From: Olsenella sp. Marseille-P4559
Lineage (GTDB): Bacteria; Actinomycetota; Coriobacteriia; Coriobacteriales; Atopobiaceae
DNA length: 64,000 nucleotides
Direction of reading: 5' to 3'
Assembly: GCF_900605015.1 (NCBI RefSeq)
Contig: NZ_LR027573.1
Coordinates: forward strand, 1,223,501-1,287,500
The notes beneath the pieces are model-generated. The model worked only from the letters and a program-made list of their open reading frames with translations, was not told the origin of the DNA and ran no database searches. Below, piece after piece: positions 63,220 through 64,000 of this stretch. Each line of letters starts with the position of its first letter. Position 1 is the first letter of the stretch. A program made the position numbers and the translations under genes.

Positions 63220-64000
63220 ATGACGCTCAACAGGCTCGAGATTGGCAAGGACGCGGTCGTAAGCTCGGTGGACTGCGAGGAGAAGTCACTGCGCCAGCAC
63301 ATCTTTGATATGGGTCTCACTCCCGGTACTGAGGTCACCATGGTCAAGTACGCACCCATGGGCGACCCACTCGAGATTCGCCTGCGTGGCTACGAGCTTA
63401 CAATTCGCGCCGCGGACGCCGCCCAGATATCGCTCGAGAACGTCCACAACGAGCACGAGAAGGTCCGCCTGCAGGTGCCCTCGGGTGTCACAAGGCATCC
63501 GGCCATTGGCGAGAGCAAGCTGCGCCCCCGCGCGGCGGGTGGTGTCGTGCCTGCGGGCCAGCCCCTCTCGTTTGCCCTTGCCGGCAACCAGAACAGCGGC
63601 AAGACCACACTCTTCAACCAGCTTACGGGCTCCAACCAGCACGTGGGTAACTTCCCCGGCGTCACGGTGGACCGCAAGGACGGCCAGATGCGCAGCCACC
63701 CCGAGGCCACGGTCACCGACCTGCCGGGCATCTATTCGCTCTCGCCCTATACGGGCGAGGAGGTCGTGAGCCGCCAGTTCATCATCGACGCCAAGCCCGA
63801 TGCGATCATCGACATCGTCGACGCCACCAACATCGAGCGTAACCTGTACCTCACCACGCAGCTCATGGAGCTGGACGTCCCCATGGTCGTCGCCCTTAAC
63901 ATGATGGACGAGGTCACGAAGAATGGCGGGTCGGTCGATGTCAACGGCCTGGAGTCCTTTCTGGGCGTGCCAGTGGTGCCCATCTCGGCCGCAAAGGACG
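63220..64000 (+). CDS. feoB: FeoA-FeoB fusion, ferrous iron transporter (5' part)
   Basis: The gene begins with ATG at 63220 after AGGAG and runs off the right edge with 260 codons seen. The first about 80 residues are a FeoA/SH3-like domain (EKSLRQHIFDMGLTPGTEVTMV). A linker and the FeoB G-domain follow: P-loop AGNQNSGKTTLFNQL, G2 in FPGVTVDRKDG, G3 DLPGIYS and G4 NMMD. The membrane permease part lies outside. Fusion of FeoA to FeoB occurs in some bacteria. It imports Fe2+ under low iron, fitting the DtxR-like palindrome upstream. Confidence 0.92.
   Translation, partial: MTLNRLEIGKDAVVSSVDCEEKSLRQHIFDMGLTPGTEVTMVKYAPMGDPLEIRLRGYELTIRAADAAQISLENVHNEHEKVRLQVPSGVTRHPAIGESKLRPRAAGGVVPAGQPLSFALAGNQNSGKTTLFNQLTGSNQHVGNFPGVTVDRKDGQMRSHPEATVTDLPGIYSLSPYTGEEVVSRQFIIDAKPDAIIDIVDATNIERNLYLTTQLMELDVPMVVALNMMDEVTKNGGSVDVNGLESFLGVPVVPISAAKD

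Overview
The window is a high-GC, gene-dense chromosomal segment that looks like a member of the Actinobacterial class Coriobacteriia (Olsenella/Atopobium/Collinsella relatives). The indications are: a dnaK-grpE-dnaJ-hspR cluster with HspR-type operators, a class B sortase, a PASTA-domain membrane protein, an NRAMP-related transporter whose TM1/TM6 motifs fit the magnesium-transporter branch (a characterised member is from Eggerthella lenta), and GC-rich codon use. This placement is inferred from gene content; no 16S rRNA is present.

Layout. 1-1134: end of a Nudix hydrolase gene and a membrane protein. 1200-2856: a predicted nuclease-fold/AbiEi-like gene bracketed by 61-bp-period repeats. 2906-9193: pdxY, then a purine group (purE, yqeY, srtB, purF, purM, purN) with purF/purM/purN overlapping. 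9329-16493: a 136-bp repeat element, an rRNA methyltransferase, a radical SAM protein, an EF-G-like GTPase and a second nuclease-fold gene followed by a nested inverted-repeat element. 16715-26463: a CNNM/CorC membrane protein, envelope-associated proteins, mtnA, an MgtE-like/NRAMP pair, lemA and tRNA-Ser(UGA). 26536-31434: tadA, an Orc1/Cdc6-like AAA ATPase preceded by four 20-bp tandem repeats, rlmI-like, a possible small protein and a DEAD-box helicase. 31491-36511: a REP-type hairpin, metA, an HTH / Ser-Thr kinase / HTH / Ltp-repeat cluster and a phosphodiesterase. 36743-47890: a second copy of the 135-bp repeat, the heat-shock regulon (dnaK-grpE-dnaJ-hspR, clpB, hsp20), palindromic repeats and a PASTA protein. 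47998-54266: an ABC exporter with a two-component system and a WalJ-like hydrolase. 54445-56459: a third nuclease-fold gene surrounded by three inverted-repeat elements. 56586-64000: tilS-hpt-ftsH-aminotransferase-PHP, and a FeoA-FeoB fusion that runs off the right edge.

The most striking structure is a set of short intergenic repeat families, each different in sequence. Three of them sit next to the three divergent predicted PD-(D/E)XK (DUF559/Vsr-like) genes at 1745-2737, 15179-16159 and 54695-55873. Two further families (GTGCGTACGCAC palindromes at 44447-44692; 135-bp elements at 9329 and 36743) have no such gene nearby. This one-nuclease-per-repeat-family pattern is the best candidate for an undescribed system. 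Secondary candidates are the tandem-repeat/Orc1-like ATPase locus and the HTH-kinase-HTH-Ltp cluster with its TTAGC-N5-GCTAA sites.
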